From Burkholderiales bacterium (GTDB lineage Bacteria > Pseudomonadota > Gammaproteobacteria > Burkholderiales > Burkholderiaceae_E), in assembly GCA_026399835.1 (NCBI GenBank), contig JAPLQE010000083.1:62001-126000 (forward strand): DNA of 64,000 nucleotides, written 5' to 3'. The notes beneath the pieces are model-generated. The model did no database searches. It saw only the letters and a program-made list of their open reading frames with translations, and had not been told where the DNA came from. Shown in pieces: positions 22,149 to 31,496 of this stretch (position 1 is its first letter; each line of letters begins with the position of its first letter). Position numbers and translations under genes: made by a program.

Positions 22149-23126
22149 TCACTGCGCCTCGAGCCCGATCTTCTTCGACACCGCCGCGTAGCGCGCGAGC
22201 TCCGACTTCACGTGCTTCTGCGCGTAGTCGACGGTGCTGACGCTGATCACGTTGCCCTGCTTGTCCATGATCTCGCGGGTCTCGGGCGCGGCGAGCGCGG
22301 CGGCCACCGCGTCGCGGATGCGCTGGACCTCGGCCGGCGCCATGCCCTTGGGACCGAGCACACCGAACCAGGCCTCGACCTGGTACTTCGCGAAGCCCTG
22401 CTCCGCGAAGGTCGGGATCTCGGGCGCGGCGGCCAGGCGCTTCTCGGTGACGATGCCGAGGGCGCGCAGCGCGCCGCTCTTCAGATGCGCCTGCGCGCTC
22501 GGCAGCGCGACGACGCCCCAGTCGACGTGACCGCCGAGCAGGTCGGTGACCATCGGGCCGACGCCCTTGTACGGCACGTGGCGGGCCTGCGCGCCGACCT
22601 CGTCGACGAACATCGCGGCGGCCAGGTGCAGGATGGTGCCGGCGCCGCTCGACGCGTAGGTGATGCCGTCGGGCTTGGCCTTCATCAGCGCGACGAGTTC
22701 GCGCGCATCCTTCGCGGCCAGCTTCGGGGTCACCACCAGCACCAGCGGCGTGAAGCCGCAGATGGCGATCGGCGTGAAGTCGGTCGCGACGTCGAAGGGC
22801 AGCGTCTTGTGGATGCTCGGGAAGATCACGACGTTGTTCGAGACGACCGACAGCGTCGTGCCATCGGGCGCGGCGCGGCCGAGCTGCTGCAGCCCGACGA
22901 TGCCGCCGGCGCCCGGCTGGTTCTCGACGATGACGTTGGCGCCGATGGCCTTCGCGAACGCGGGCTGCATCGCGCGGGTGATCGCGTCGACGCCCGAGCC
23001 GGTGGCGTTGGGCAGGATGAACTTCACCACCTTGTCCTGCGCGGGCGCCGCGAAGGGCGCGACGGGCAGCGTGAGGGCGGCGAGCGCCTGGACGGCGCGG
23101 CGGCGGGAAGCGTTGTTGGGGGTCAT
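22149..23126 (-). CDS. Bug family tripartite tricarboxylate (TctC-like) binding protein
   Basis: 325 residues. Signal peptide with twin-basic start (SRRRAVQALAALTLPVAPFAAPAQ). Mature features of the Bug family: VVKFILPNATGSGVDAITRAM (ligand-carboxylate loop), NVIVENQPGAGGIVGLQQL, and PDGTTLSVVSNN. It binds a carboxylate in the periplasm. No TctA or TctB membrane subunits are in this window, so like most Burkholderiales Bug proteins it is an orphan receptor. The aconitase-like gene follows after 16 bases, so the ligand may be its substrate. Confidence 0.92.
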   Translation of the reverse strand: MTPNNASRRRAVQALAALTLPVAPFAAPAQDKVVKFILPNATGSGVDAITRAMQPAFAKAIGANVIVENQPGAGGIVGLQQLGRAAPDGTTLSVVSNNVVIFPSIHKTLPFDVATDFTPIAICGFTPLVLVVTPKLAAKDARELVALMKAKPDGITYASSGAGTILHLAAAMFVDEVGAQARHVPYKGVGPMVTDLLGGHVDWGVVALPSAQAHLKSGALRALGIVTEKRLAAAPEIPTFAEQGFAKYQVEAWFGVLGPKGMAPAEVQRIRDAVAAALAAPETREIMDKQGNVISVSTVDYAQKHVKSELARYAAVSKKIGLEAQ

Positions 23127-23232
23127 CGGGTCGTCTCCGTGTCGGGTGCTTCGGAAATCGCTGCGGAGGGTACCCGGCCTTCGCCGCCGGCCGCGCTCGC
23201 GGCCCTGCGGCGGGAACGGGCCCGCATCGGTG

Positions 23233-24441
23233 TCAGGCCACCGCGCCGGCGGCGCGCAGCGCGGCGATCCGCGCGTCGTCGCAGCCGATGGATCGCAGCA
23301 GCGCGTCGGTGTCCGCGCCGCGCACCGGCGGGTCGAGCCGCACGCCGAGCCGCTCGCCGTCCATCGTGAACGGCAGCAGCGTGGCCTTGACCGTCTCGCC
23401 GGCCATCGGCCCATCGGGCACGACGACGTCGGCGAGCGTGCCGGTGGCCAGCAGGTGCGGATCGTCGAGCAGCTCCTCGGGCCTGCGGATCGGCGCGAAC
23501 GGCAGGCCGGCGCGCTCGAAGATCGCCGACAGCTCGGCGGCCGTGCGCGGCGCGAGCCGCTCGCGCAGCGTGGCGAGCAGCCGCGGGCGCTGCACGACGC
23601 GCTGGTTGTTGGTGGCGAGCGCGGGGTCGGCCTTCAGGTCGGGGAAGCCCAGCACGTCGCAGAAGACCGCCCACTGGGCATCGCTGACGGCGGCGAGGAA
23701 GATCTGCTCGCCGTCGCGCACGGTGAACACGTCGTAGATCGCCCAGGCGCTGATGCGCTCGGGCATCGGCGCGGCGGCCACGCCCGTCATCGCGTACTGC
23801 AGCATGTGCTGGCCGACGAGGAACACGTTGTTCTCGAAGAGCGCGGCCTGCACCTCCATGCCGCGCCCGGTGATGCTCCGCTGCAGCAGCGCGCCCAGCA
23901 CGCCGATCGCGCCGAACATCCCGCCCATGATGTCGTTGACGCTGGTGCCCGCGCGCAGCGGATCGCCGGGGCGCCCGGTCATGTAGGCGAGGCCGCCCAT
24001 CATCTGCACCACCTCGTCGAGCGCGGTGCGGTGATCGTAGGGGCCAGGCAGGAAGCCCTTGGCGCTGACGTAGATCAGGCGCGGGTTCACCGCGGACAGT
24101 GCGATGTAGTCGAGGCCGTACTTGACCATCGTGCCGGGCTTGAAGTTCTCGATCACGACGTCGGCGGACGCGGCGAGTTCGCGCGCGACGGCGGCGCCCT
24201 CGGCCGAATGCAGGTCGATCTCGATGCTGCGCTTGTTCCGGTTGAACATCGGGAAGAAGCCGGCGCCGGCGCCCAGCAGCCGGCGCGTGCCCTCGCCGCC
24301 GATCGGCTCGACCTTGATCACCTCGGCCCCCATGTCGGCGAGCACCATGCCGCAGGTCGGGCCCATGACCATGTGGGTGAACTCGACGACGCGCACGCCC
24401 TTCAGGGGCTGCGGGGCGGGGGTGGGGGTCTCGGGGGTCAT
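23233..24441 (-). CDS. Family III CoA-transferase (CaiB/BaiF)
   Basis: 402 residues, full length for the family. LKGVRVVEFTHMVMGPTCGMVLADMGAEVIKVE is split here as the conserved start, with NRNKRSIEIDL, the catalytic-Asp region DVVIENFKPGTM (the Asp lies further on in YDHRTALDEVVQ) and GAIGVLGALLQR. It moves CoA between carboxylic acids. With the Bug receptor and the aconitase-like enzyme it forms a plausible carboxylate pathway. Translation may start at the ATG at 24441, or at 24522, where 27 additional residues resemble the beginning of an HMG-CoA lyase. Confidence 0.88.
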   Translation of the reverse strand: MTPETPTPAPQPLKGVRVVEFTHMVMGPTCGMVLADMGAEVIKVEPIGGEGTRRLLGAGAGFFPMFNRNKRSIEIDLHSAEGAAVARELAASADVVIENFKPGTMVKYGLDYIALSAVNPRLIYVSAKGFLPGPYDHRTALDEVVQMMGGLAYMTGRPGDPLRAGTSVNDIMGGMFGAIGVLGALLQRSITGRGMEVQAALFENNVFLVGQHMLQYAMTGVAAAPMPERISAWAIYDVFTVRDGEQIFLAAVSDAQWAVFCDVLGFPDLKADPALATNNQRVVQRPRLLATLRERLAPRTAAELSAIFERAGLPFAPIRRPEELLDDPHLLATGTLADVVVPDGPMAGETVKATLLPFTMDGERLGVRLDPPVRGADTDALLRSIGCDDARIAALRAAGAVA

Positions 24442-24522
24442 CTCGGCCGGGGTCTCGTTCAGGCCGTCGCGCAGGCTGGTATCGCGGATGAGGACGGGCG
24501 GAGGCTGCGGGTCGGCGTGCAT
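24442..24522 (-). pseudogene. Start of an HMG-CoA-lyase-like gene joined in frame to the CoA-transferase
   Basis: 27 codons upstream of and in frame with the CoA-transferase. PPVLIRDTSLRDGLNET resembles the first strand and metal-binding loop of HMG-CoA lyase/pyruvate carboxyltransferase proteins (IRDxxLRDGLQ). The rest of such a gene is missing. HMGL genes are common neighbours of CaiB genes, so a deletion joining the two is likely. Confidence 0.5.
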
Positions 24523-24578
24523 GACGGCGGACTCTAGCTGTTCCGGGAGGGCGCCGGAAGTGGTGTCCGCCGTGAGGC

Positions 24579-26858
24579 TCAGCCCGCCAGGTCGCCCGTC
24601 CCGGGGAGGCCGGCGGCGCCGGCGCCCACAACCACCGCCCGATGCGCGTCCCACAGCGCCTGCGCCAGCGCCGTCGGCTCGCAGGGCTTGAGCAGCACCA
24701 CCAGCCCCTGCTCGTTGGCGCGGCCCAGCCGCTCGGCGTAGCCGGTCATCAGCACCACGCCGATCTCCGGATGATGGCGGCGCACCCAGGTGCCGAGCGC
24801 GATGCCGTCGCTCGCACCCGGCATCGCGATGTCGCTGAGCACGACGTCGAACGCGACGGACTCGTCCACCAGCTCGCCGTGCGCCGCGTCGGCGTCGGCG
24901 ACCCGGCGCACGGTGCAGCCCATCGCCTCGAGCAGCGCCTGGGTGGCCGATGCGACCTCGGCGTTGTCCTCGACCATCAGCACGCGCAGCGTCAGCGTGG
25001 GCGGCGGGGTCGCCGCCTCGCGCGCGGGGGCGCTGCGGCCCGCGGCGATCGCCGGGAACAGCATCGACACGGTGGTGCCCGCGCCGGGCGTGCTCGAGAG
25101 CCGCGCCGTACCGCCGGCCGCCCGGCACAGCTCGCGCACCTGCGACAGCCCGAGCCCGGTGCCCTGCCCGCGCGGCTTGGTCGAGAAGAACGGCTCGAAG
25201 ACCCGGTCGAGCAGCTCGGGCGCGATGCCCTGGCCGGTGTCCGAGACATCGACCCGCACCTGCCCGGGGCCGTCCGACGGGTCCGCGTTGCGCGCGCGCA
25301 GCCGCAGCATGCCGCCCTCGGGCATCGCGTCGCGCGCATTGCCCACCAGGTTCAGGATCGCGAGCTCGAACTCGGCGCGGTCGACCTCGATCCCGGCGGT
25401 GTCGGGCGCGACCTCGATGTCGAGCGCGATGCCCGGCGGCAGCAGCGGGCGCACCAGCACCTGCATGTCGGGCAGGCGCTCCTGCAGCGAGATCAGCTCG
25501 GGGTGCACGACCTGCCGGCGCGAGAAGGCGAGCAGCTGACGGGTGAGCTGGGTGCCGGTGCGCACCGCGCGGTCGATCGCGTCGAGCTGCGGCATCGCGC
25601 CGGCGGACCGCCCGTGCACGCCCCCCAGCCGACGCAGCAGGTGCGCGTTGTTGTTGACGACGGTGAGCAGGTTGTTGAAGTCGTGCGCGACGCCCCCGGT
25701 CAGCCGGCCGAGCGCCTCGAGCTTCTGCGACTGTCGCAGCGCCGCCTCGACGCGCAGGCGCTGCGCGCTCTCGGACTGCAGCCGTTCCACCGCCGCGAGG
25801 CCCTGCTCGGCGCGGCGCAGCGCCACCCAGGCGAGCATCACGGAGCCGAGCGTGAGCGGCGCCATGATCGCCGCGAGCAGGGCCACGCCGGCGCGCCAGT
25901 CGGCGAGCATGTCGGCGCGCCCCAGGCCGGCCGCGGCGTAGACCGGGTAGCCGTCGACCTTGCGGTAGGCGACGAGCCGCTGCGCGCCATCGCCCGACGA
26001 CGCATGCGACAGGCGCCCTGCCGCGACCCGCTGGCGCATCGCCTCCCTCATCACCGGGTCCGCAGCCTCGCCCGCGCCGAGCGGGACCGGGCCCGGATGG
26101 CGCGAGATCCAGCGGCCGTCGTCGCGCACCAGCGAGAACGTGGCACCGGGCACGTACTCGGCCAGCCCGGCGTGGAAGTCCGAGAAGTACCTCGAGTACA
26201 CCCCGACCGACACCAGGCCCGCGAAGCTGCCGTCGGGCCGGTCGCGGCGCAGGCTCAGGTCCGAGAACAGGTCGCCGGTGACGCGGCCGACCAGCGCATC
26301 GCTGATGAAGAGGCCGCGCCCGGGGTGGTCGCGGTGCCAGACGAAGAACTCGCGGTCCGAGACGTCGAGCGCCCGGGGCGCGGGCAGGTAGCGGTTGGTG
26401 AGCAGGGGCCGCCCGGTGGCGTCCTGCACCCAGATCGACTGGACCTGGGGCAGGTCCGCGCTCATCGCGCGCAGCCGCTCGTGCAGCACGCGCTCACGCT
26501 GGACGATGCGGGCGTCGTCATCGGCGCCGAGCGCATCGACCACCCGCCGCAACAGCATCTCGTTGGTCTCGAAGACCTTCGCGGCATGCTCCGCCGCCAC
26601 CCGTACGGCGCGCTCGAGGCGCGCGTACGTCGCCTCCGACTGGACCCGCAGCTGCCAGGCGGCGATGCCGACGAACGCGAGCACGGGCAGCAGCACGCTC
26701 AGCAGCACCACCCAGCGCAGCGTGTCGACGACGCGGTGATGCACGGTGGTGTCCGCGCCCGGGTCGGGCGGCGGCGCGCGTGCAGGCACCACCCGAGGCA
26801 GGGGCGGCATGCGGCGGCTGGACGGTGTGGGCGGGTCGGTGACGGGGAGCCGGTGCAT
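24579..26858 (-). CDS. Hybrid sensor histidine kinase with periplasmic sensor and receiver
   Basis: 759 residues. A membrane helix at 47-68 and another at 324-347 enclose a ~250-residue periplasmic dCache-like sensor (VQSIWVQDATGRPLLTNRYLP, ISDALVGRVTGDLFS). Then HisKA with LTGGVAHDFNNLLTV (His392) and HATPase boxes NLVGNARDAMP, DTGQGIAPE and GQGTGLGLSQV. A C-terminal receiver begins near LRVLMVEDN, with acceptor Asp in VLSDIAMPG and Lys in VLLKPCE. The type is the HDFNN kinase family that acts through phosphorelay. No partner regulator is adjacent. The ATG at 26858 gives a 46-residue cytoplasmic lead-in rich in Pro and Arg. Confidence 0.87.
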   Translation of the reverse strand: MHRLPVTDPPTPSSRRMPPLPRVVPARAPPPDPGADTTVHHRVVDTLRWVVLLSVLLPVLAFVGIAAWQLRVQSEATYARLERAVRVAAEHAAKVFETNEMLLRRVVDALGADDDARIVQRERVLHERLRAMSADLPQVQSIWVQDATGRPLLTNRYLPAPRALDVSDREFFVWHRDHPGRGLFISDALVGRVTGDLFSDLSLRRDRPDGSFAGLVSVGVYSRYFSDFHAGLAEYVPGATFSLVRDDGRWISRHPGPVPLGAGEAADPVMREAMRQRVAAGRLSHASSGDGAQRLVAYRKVDGYPVYAAAGLGRADMLADWRAGVALLAAIMAPLTLGSVMLAWVALRRAEQGLAAVERLQSESAQRLRVEAALRQSQKLEALGRLTGGVAHDFNNLLTVVNNNAHLLRRLGGVHGRSAGAMPQLDAIDRAVRTGTQLTRQLLAFSRRQVVHPELISLQERLPDMQVLVRPLLPPGIALDIEVAPDTAGIEVDRAEFELAILNLVGNARDAMPEGGMLRLRARNADPSDGPGQVRVDVSDTGQGIAPELLDRVFEPFFSTKPRGQGTGLGLSQVRELCRAAGGTARLSSTPGAGTTVSMLFPAIAAGRSAPAREAATPPPTLTLRVLMVEDNAEVASATQALLEAMGCTVRRVADADAAHGELVDESVAFDVVLSDIAMPGASDGIALGTWVRRHHPEIGVVLMTGYAERLGRANEQGLVVLLKPCEPTALAQALWDAHRAVVVGAGAAGLPGTGDLAG

Positions 26859-27057
26859 GGGGCGGTTCCGCCGCGCCTGCGATCGGCGGGCCAGGCCCGG
26901 CGCCGGCATGCGGCGCGGTACCGCTGACCGTAGCAGAGGGTGGTGCCGCGGCGGTGTCCGATTCGCCCGGCGTCGGTGTAGGACTCGGTCGCGCGAGGCG
27001 GGCCGCCACCCGGGCAGGCGATCAGCTGCCCGGCGCGCCGCCCGGCGCCTCAGCGCC

Positions 27058-28410
27058 TCAGCGCCCCGGGATCCAGTTCGTGCCGGCCAGCGGCACGCCG
27101 GCCATCGCCGCGGCCTCCACCGTCAGCGCCACCAGGTCCTCGCGCTCGAGGTGGTGGACGTCCTGCTTGCCGCAGGCCCGCGCGATGGTCGAGACCTCCA
27201 TCGCCATCGTCTTCAGGTAGTTGCGCACGCGCCGCGCACCCACCGGCGGCTGCAGCCGCTGCTCGAGCACCGCGTCCTGCGTCGTCACGCCCACCGGACA
27301 GCGCCCGGTGTGGCAGTGGTGGCAGAAGCCGGGCGCGGTGCCGAGCGCCGCGTAGTCGTCGGCGCAGGGCACGTGCTCGCCGCCCGAGCCGTCGGGTCGG
27401 GCGTCGCGGATCCAGGTGTCGCTGTTGCAGCCCAGCGCCATCAGCACGCCCTGCCCGATCGACACCGCGTCGGCGCCCATCGCGAGCGCCTTGGCGACGT
27501 CGGCGCCGGTGCGGATGCCGCCGGAGACGATCAGCTGCACCTGACCCTTCATGTTGAGGTCCTCGAGCGCGTCGACCGCCTGGCGCACCGCGGCCAGCGT
27601 CGGGATGCCGACGTTCTCGATGAACACGGTCTGCGTGGCGGCGGTGCCGCCCTGCATGCCGTCGACCACCACCACGTCGGCGCCCGCGTGCACCGCGAGC
27701 TTGACGTCGTGGAAGGTGCGGGTGGCGCCGACCTTCACGTAGATCGGCTTCTCCCAGTCGGTGATCTCGCGCAGCTCCTTGATCTTGATGGCGAGGTCGT
27801 CGGGGCCGGTCCAGTCGGGGTGCCGGCAGGCGCTGCGCTGGTCCACCCCCTCGGGCAGCGTTCGCATCGCGGCGACCCGCGGGTTCACCTTCTGACCCAG
27901 CAGCATGCCGCCGCCGCCGGGCTTGGCGCCCTGCCCGATCACGATCTCGATCGCGTCGGCGCGCCGCACGTGGTCGGGGTCGAAGCCGTAGCGCGAGGGC
28001 AGGCACTGGTAGACCAGCGTCTTCGAGGCGCCGCGCTCCTCCTCGGTCATGCCGCCGTCGCCGGTGGTGGTCGAGGTGCCGGCCTCGGTGGCCGCCCGCC
28101 CGAGCGCGTCCTTCACGTTGGCCGACAGCGAGCCGAAGCTCATGCCGGCGACGGTGATCGGGATGGCGAGCTCGATGGGCTTGGTCGCGAAGCGCGTGCC
28201 GAGCACGGTCTTCGTCGAGCAGCGCTCGCGGTAGCCCTCGAGCGGATAGCGCGACAGCGACGCGGCGAGGAACACCAGGTCGTCGAAGTGCGGCACCCGC
28301 CGCTTGGCGCCCAGGCCGCGGATCTCGTAGAGGCCGGTGGCCGAGGCGTGCTGGATGTAGTCGAGCACGCGGCGGTCGTAGCCCCAGCTCTCCTCTCGCT
28401 GGATCTTCAT
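27058..28410 (-). CDS. glxD: FMN-binding glutamate synthase-type subunit (GlxD/MgsC)
   Basis: 450 residues equal to the central FMN/iron-sulfur part of the large glutamate synthase chain. Seen are ITVAGMSFGSLSANVKDALG, TTTGDGGMTEEER, GQGAKPGGGGMLLGQKV, VVVDGMQGGTAATQ and SGGIRTGADVAKALAMGADAVSIG. The cluster cysteines are in CHHCHTGRCPVGVTTQD. It lacks the amidotransferase and GXGXG domains, which are the next two genes. Such three-part enzymes are N-methylglutamate synthase in methylamine users (MgsABC) or GlxBCD in rhizobia. It is last in the operon, 3 bases after glxC. Confidence 0.85.
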   Translation of the reverse strand: MKIQREESWGYDRRVLDYIQHASATGLYEIRGLGAKRRVPHFDDLVFLAASLSRYPLEGYRERCSTKTVLGTRFATKPIELAIPITVAGMSFGSLSANVKDALGRAATEAGTSTTTGDGGMTEEERGASKTLVYQCLPSRYGFDPDHVRRADAIEIVIGQGAKPGGGGMLLGQKVNPRVAAMRTLPEGVDQRSACRHPDWTGPDDLAIKIKELREITDWEKPIYVKVGATRTFHDVKLAVHAGADVVVVDGMQGGTAATQTVFIENVGIPTLAAVRQAVDALEDLNMKGQVQLIVSGGIRTGADVAKALAMGADAVSIGQGVLMALGCNSDTWIRDARPDGSGGEHVPCADDYAALGTAPGFCHHCHTGRCPVGVTTQDAVLEQRLQPPVGARRVRNYLKTMAMEVSTIARACGKQDVHHLEREDLVALTVEAAAMAGVPLAGTNWIPGR

Positions 28411-28413
28411 CGT

Positions 28414-29100
28414 TCAGTACTCCTGCTGCGCGTCGACGTTCCAGTGGTACAGGGAGCGCGCCGAGGCGATGCGCTTGAATTCGCGCGGGTCGTGCTCGAG
28501 GCCGGCCTGCGCGAGCAGGCCGGCGACCGCCGTGTGGTCGGCGTCGGTCATGGCCTCGAAGCGGGCGTCGGCGCCGAGCGACTTCACGCTGCCGCGCACG
28601 TAGATCACCGCCTCGTAGAGCGAGTCGCCGAGCGCATCGCCCGCGTCGCCGCAGACGACGAGCCGGCCGGCCTGCGCCATGAACATCGAGAAGCTGCCGA
28701 CGCTGCCGCCGACCACGATGTCGCCGCCCTTGAGCGAGATGCCGCAGCGCAGCCCGCAGTCGCCCTCGATCACCAGCAGCCCGCCGCGCGCCGAGGCGCC
28801 CGCCGACACCGAGGCGAAGCCCTTGACGCGGACCAGCCCGCTCATCATGTTCTCGGCGACGCCGGGGCCGGCGTTGCCGTGCACGACGACGGTGGCGTGC
28901 TTGTTCATGCCCGCCGCGTAGTAGCCGGCGTGGCCGGCGATGTCGACGTGCACCGGCGCGTCCAGGCCGACTGCGATCGAGTGCGCGCCGTCCGGATGCT
29001 CGACGCGCACGTGCGTCGTGCCGAAGAGGTCCTTGTGCAGGAAGCGGTTGAGCTCGCGCAGGCTGACGGTCGCGAGGTCGAAGGTCTTCGAGCCGCTCAT
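28414..29100 (-). CDS. glxC: GXGXG-domain glutamate synthase subunit (GlxC/MgsB)
   Basis: 228 residues forming the right-handed beta-helix otherwise at the C-terminus of glutamate synthase. Repeats of the G-x-x-G-x-x-x-G kind are evident: GHAGYYAAGMNKHATVVVHG, GLVRVKGFASVSAG, GDCGLRCGISLKGGDIVVGG. It has a structural role, linking the amidotransferase and synthase sites. Its start overlaps the glxB stop as ATGA (29097-29100). Confidence 0.85.
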   Translation of the reverse strand: MSGSKTFDLATVSLRELNRFLHKDLFGTTHVRVEHPDGAHSIAVGLDAPVHVDIAGHAGYYAAGMNKHATVVVHGNAGPGVAENMMSGLVRVKGFASVSAGASARGGLLVIEGDCGLRCGISLKGGDIVVGGSVGSFSMFMAQAGRLVVCGDAGDALGDSLYEAVIYVRGSVKSLGADARFEAMTDADHTAVAGLLAQAGLEHDPREFKRIASARSLYHWNVDAQQEY

Positions 29101-29984
29101 GCCGTCGCCCGCCATGCGTAGATCCGCTCGGGCTGCGGCTCGTAGAGCTTCGCGCCGGAGACGCCCGGCAGGTGCGCGAGCGAGCGGTACTCGGAGGCGA
29201 TCGCCACCCAGTCGTCGGTCTCGGCGACCAGCGCGGGCTTGCAGGCGAAGCCGTCGCGCACGATGGCGAGCGCATCCGACGTGCCCATCAGGAAGGTGTA
29301 GAAGCCGTCGAGCTCGTCGAAGCCCTGGGTCAGCGCCTGCTCGAGCGTGTCGCCCTCGCGCATGCGCCACTCGAGCCAGCGGCAGGCGGCCTCGGTGTCG
29401 CAGTCGCCGTCGAAGGCGATGCCCAGGGGCTCGAGCTTGCGCCGCAGGCTGTACGGGTTCGACAGCGAGCCGTTGTGCACCAGGCACCAGTCCTCGCCGG
29501 CGGTGTAGGGGTGCGCGTTCTCGGGCGTGACCGCCGACTCGGTCGCCATGCGGGTGTGCGCGACCAGGTGCGTGCCCGAGAAGCCCGACAGGCCGTACTT
29601 GTCCGCGATCTGCTGCGGCGTGCCGACGTCCTTGTACAGGTCGATCGCGCGGCCCGCCGACAGCACGTGCAGCGCGGGGAAGGTCGCGAGGAGGCCGGCG
29701 CGCAGCACGGCCGGCGCCGCGTCCGAGGTCACGATGCCGTGGTTGGCGCGGACCTCGAGCGTCGCGTCCTCGCCCAGCCCGTGGCGCAGCGCGTCCCAGT
29801 CGAAGCCGTCGGGCGCCTGAACGCTCAGCTTGCGCTGGCCGGCGGGCAGCGGCTCGGTGAACACGGCGATGCCCGCCGAGTCCGGGCCGCGCTCGGTCAT
29901 GCCGATCAGCATCGGCTCGGCCCATTCGCCGAGCCGGTCGCGCAGCGAGGGGTTCCTGATCATCAATCCGACGATGCCGCACAT
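29097..29984 (-). CDS. glxB: Class II glutamine amidotransferase subunit (GlxB/MgsA)
   Basis: 295 residues beginning MCGIVG: the Cys2 nucleophile of Ntn-type glutamine amidotransferases is exposed after Met removal. Other signature parts are TERGPDSAGIAVF, HTRMATESAVTPENAHPY and LVHNGSLSNPY. It releases or channels the amine from a glutaminyl-type donor to the synthase subunit GlxD. The donor could be gamma-glutamylmethylamide made by the upstream GlnT/GmaS-like enzyme. The start follows the glnT stop by 35 bases. Confidence 0.87.
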   Translation of the reverse strand: MCGIVGLMIRNPSLRDRLGEWAEPMLIGMTERGPDSAGIAVFTEPLPAGQRKLSVQAPDGFDWDALRHGLGEDATLEVRANHGIVTSDAAPAVLRAGLLATFPALHVLSAGRAIDLYKDVGTPQQIADKYGLSGFSGTHLVAHTRMATESAVTPENAHPYTAGEDWCLVHNGSLSNPYSLRRKLEPLGIAFDGDCDTEAACRWLEWRMREGDTLEQALTQGFDELDGFYTFLMGTSDALAIVRDGFACKPALVAETDDWVAIASEYRSLAHLPGVSGAKLYEPQPERIYAWRATA

Positions 29985-30019
29985 CGGGCAGGTGCTCCGT
30001 GGTTCAGAAGGGTTCGACT

Positions 30020-31366
30020 TCAGAAGAATTCGACATACCGATCGCGTTCCCAGTCGGACACGTGGCGCGAGTACTCGACCCACTCCATCCGCTTGAGACG
30101 CACGAACTCCGCGGCCAGCGCCTCGCCGAGCCCGGCGCGCACCACTGTGTCCGCCTCCAGCGCGTCGAGCGCCTCGCCCAGCGTCTGGGGCAGCAGCCCG
30201 ATGCCGTGCTCGGCGAGCCTGGCGGGCGTCCACTCGTAGAGGTTCTCGTTGATCGGCGCACCCGGGTCGATCCGGTTGCGGATGCCGTCCATGCCGGCCG
30301 CGAGGATGGCCGCGGTGGCGAGGTAGGGGTTGCACGAGCCGTCCGGCAGGCGCAGCTCGAGCCGGCCGTAGGGCACGCGCACCGTCGCGGTCCGGTTGTT
30401 GTCGCCGTAGGCGATGTAGGCCGGCGCCCAGGTCGCGCCCGACAGCGCGCGGCCGACGACCAGGCGCTTGTACGAGTTGACCGTCGGCGCGCAGACCGCG
30501 GCGAGGGCACGCGCGTGCCTGAGCAGCCCGCCGAGGAAGTGGTAGCCGGTCTGCGACAGGCCCAGGCCGTGGCGGTCCGAGTCGTCGTGGAACAGGTTCT
30601 TCGAGGTGGCGCTGCCCAGCGACAGGTGGAAATGCGTGCCGGTGCCGGTGCGGTCGGAGAACGGCTTGGGCATGAAGCTCGCGATCAGGCCGTGGGCCCG
30701 CGCGATCTCGCTCGCGGCCATCTTGAAGAAGACCAGCCGGTCCGCCGAGGACAGCGCGTCGCCATAGGTGAAGTTCACCTCGAACTGGCCGTTCGCGTCC
30801 TCGTGATCGATCTGGTAGACGTCGAGGCCGGCCGGCTTCACCGCGTCGACGATCGCCTCGAGCACGGCGGACGAGCGGGCGAGGCCCTTGTAGTCGTAGC
30901 AGGGCTTCTCGAGCGTGTCGGTGCCGTCGGCGGGCTCGAGCCCGCCGTCGGCGCCGCGCTTGAGCAGCATGAACTCGGGCTCGATGCCGGTGAAGAGGGT
31001 CAGCCCCTCGCCGGCCAGCTCGGCGAGCTGGCGCTTGAGCGCGACCCGCGAGCACAGCGCGTAGGGCGCGCCCTTGACGTGGCCGTCGCAGGCGATCCGT
31101 GCGTAACCCGGCAGCCAGGGCATCGGCGCGAGCGTCGTCGGATCGCCCACTGCCATGTAGTCGGCGCCCTCGGGGCCCATGCCCATGCCCCAGATCGCGA
31201 AGGCCGCGAAGCCCGCGCCCTCTTCCAGCACCATGCGAAGGTGCGCGGCCGGCACGGCCTTGGCCTTGGCCGAGCCGTGGATGTCGACGAATTGCGCGAG
31301 GACGAGCTTGATCTTGTGCCGCTCGAGCCAGGCGCGGGCGTCGGCGGCGGAGGTGGGCGAGGCCAT
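30020..31366 (-). CDS. glnT: GlnT/GmaS-type glutamine synthetase-like ligase
   Basis: 448 residues of the type III glutamine-synthetase family. Visible are [29 protein letters not shown] (metal-binding Glu), [16 protein letters not shown] and [11 protein letters not shown] (nucleotide/metal loops), and [18 protein letters not shown]. Rhizobial GlnT and methylotroph gamma-glutamylmethylamide synthetase GmaS both belong here; the sequence looks close to GmaS. It ligates an amine to glutamate with ATP. First gene of the operon glnT-glxB-glxC-glxD, under a good promoter facing away from the XRE-cupin gene. Ammonia or methylamine as substrate is not decided by sequence. Confidence 0.85.
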   Translation of the reverse strand: MASPTSAADARAWLERHKIKLVLAQFVDIHGSAKAKAVPAAHLRMVLEEGAGFAAFAIWGMGMGPEGADYMAVGDPTTLAPMPWLPGYARIACDGHVKGAPYALCSRVALKRQLAELAGEGLTLFTGIEPEFMLLKRGADGGLEPADGTDTLEKPCYDYKGLARSSAVLEAIVDAVKPAGLDVYQIDHEDANGQFEVNFTYGDALSSADRLVFFKMAASEIARAHGLIASFMPKPFSDRTGTGTHFHLSLGSATSKNLFHDDSDRHGLGLSQTGYHFLGGLLRHARALAAVCAPTVNSYKRLVVGRALSGATWAPAYIAYGDNNRTATVRVPYGRLELRLPDGSCNPYLATAAILAAGMDGIRNRIDPGAPINENLYEWTPARLAEHGIGLLPQTLGEALDALEADTVVRAGLGEALAAEFVRLKRMEWVEYSRHVSDWERDRYVEFF

Positions 31367-31466
31367 GCTGACTCCGTCTGGGCCCGGCGCGGCAGCTCGC
31401 GTCGGACGTTGGAAGGGCGGACAAGCGCGTTCTGGTCGCCCTGGCTCTGGGGCAGGGTTGAACTGG

Positions 31467-31486
31467 ATGATATTTTTTTGCATCAT
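31467..31486. promoter_or_regulatory. Candidate operator for the XRE-cupin regulator
   Basis: ATGAT (31467-31471) and ATCAT (31482-31486) are inverted arms around 10 bases, lying across the -10/spacer of the glnT promoter. A weaker facing promoter (TTGAAC 31458-31463, 17 bases, CATCAT 31481-31486) could serve the regulator. Confidence 0.45.
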
Positions 31487-31495
31487 AGGAGTCAA
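31467..31495 (-). promoter_or_regulatory. Sigma70-type promoter of the glnT-glxBCD operon
   Basis: Minus strand: TTGACT (31495-31490), 17 bases, TATCAT (31472-31467). It lies in a markedly AT-rich island with a run of seven T, in otherwise about 70% GC DNA, and the -35 box abuts the regulator's start codon. Confidence 0.6.
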
Positions 31496-31496
31496 C

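Noticed and set aside
26986-27065. GCGCCTCA occurring twice in a row near the end of glxD
   Set aside because: Two copies only, in coding-border GC-rich DNA; not significant as a repeat.
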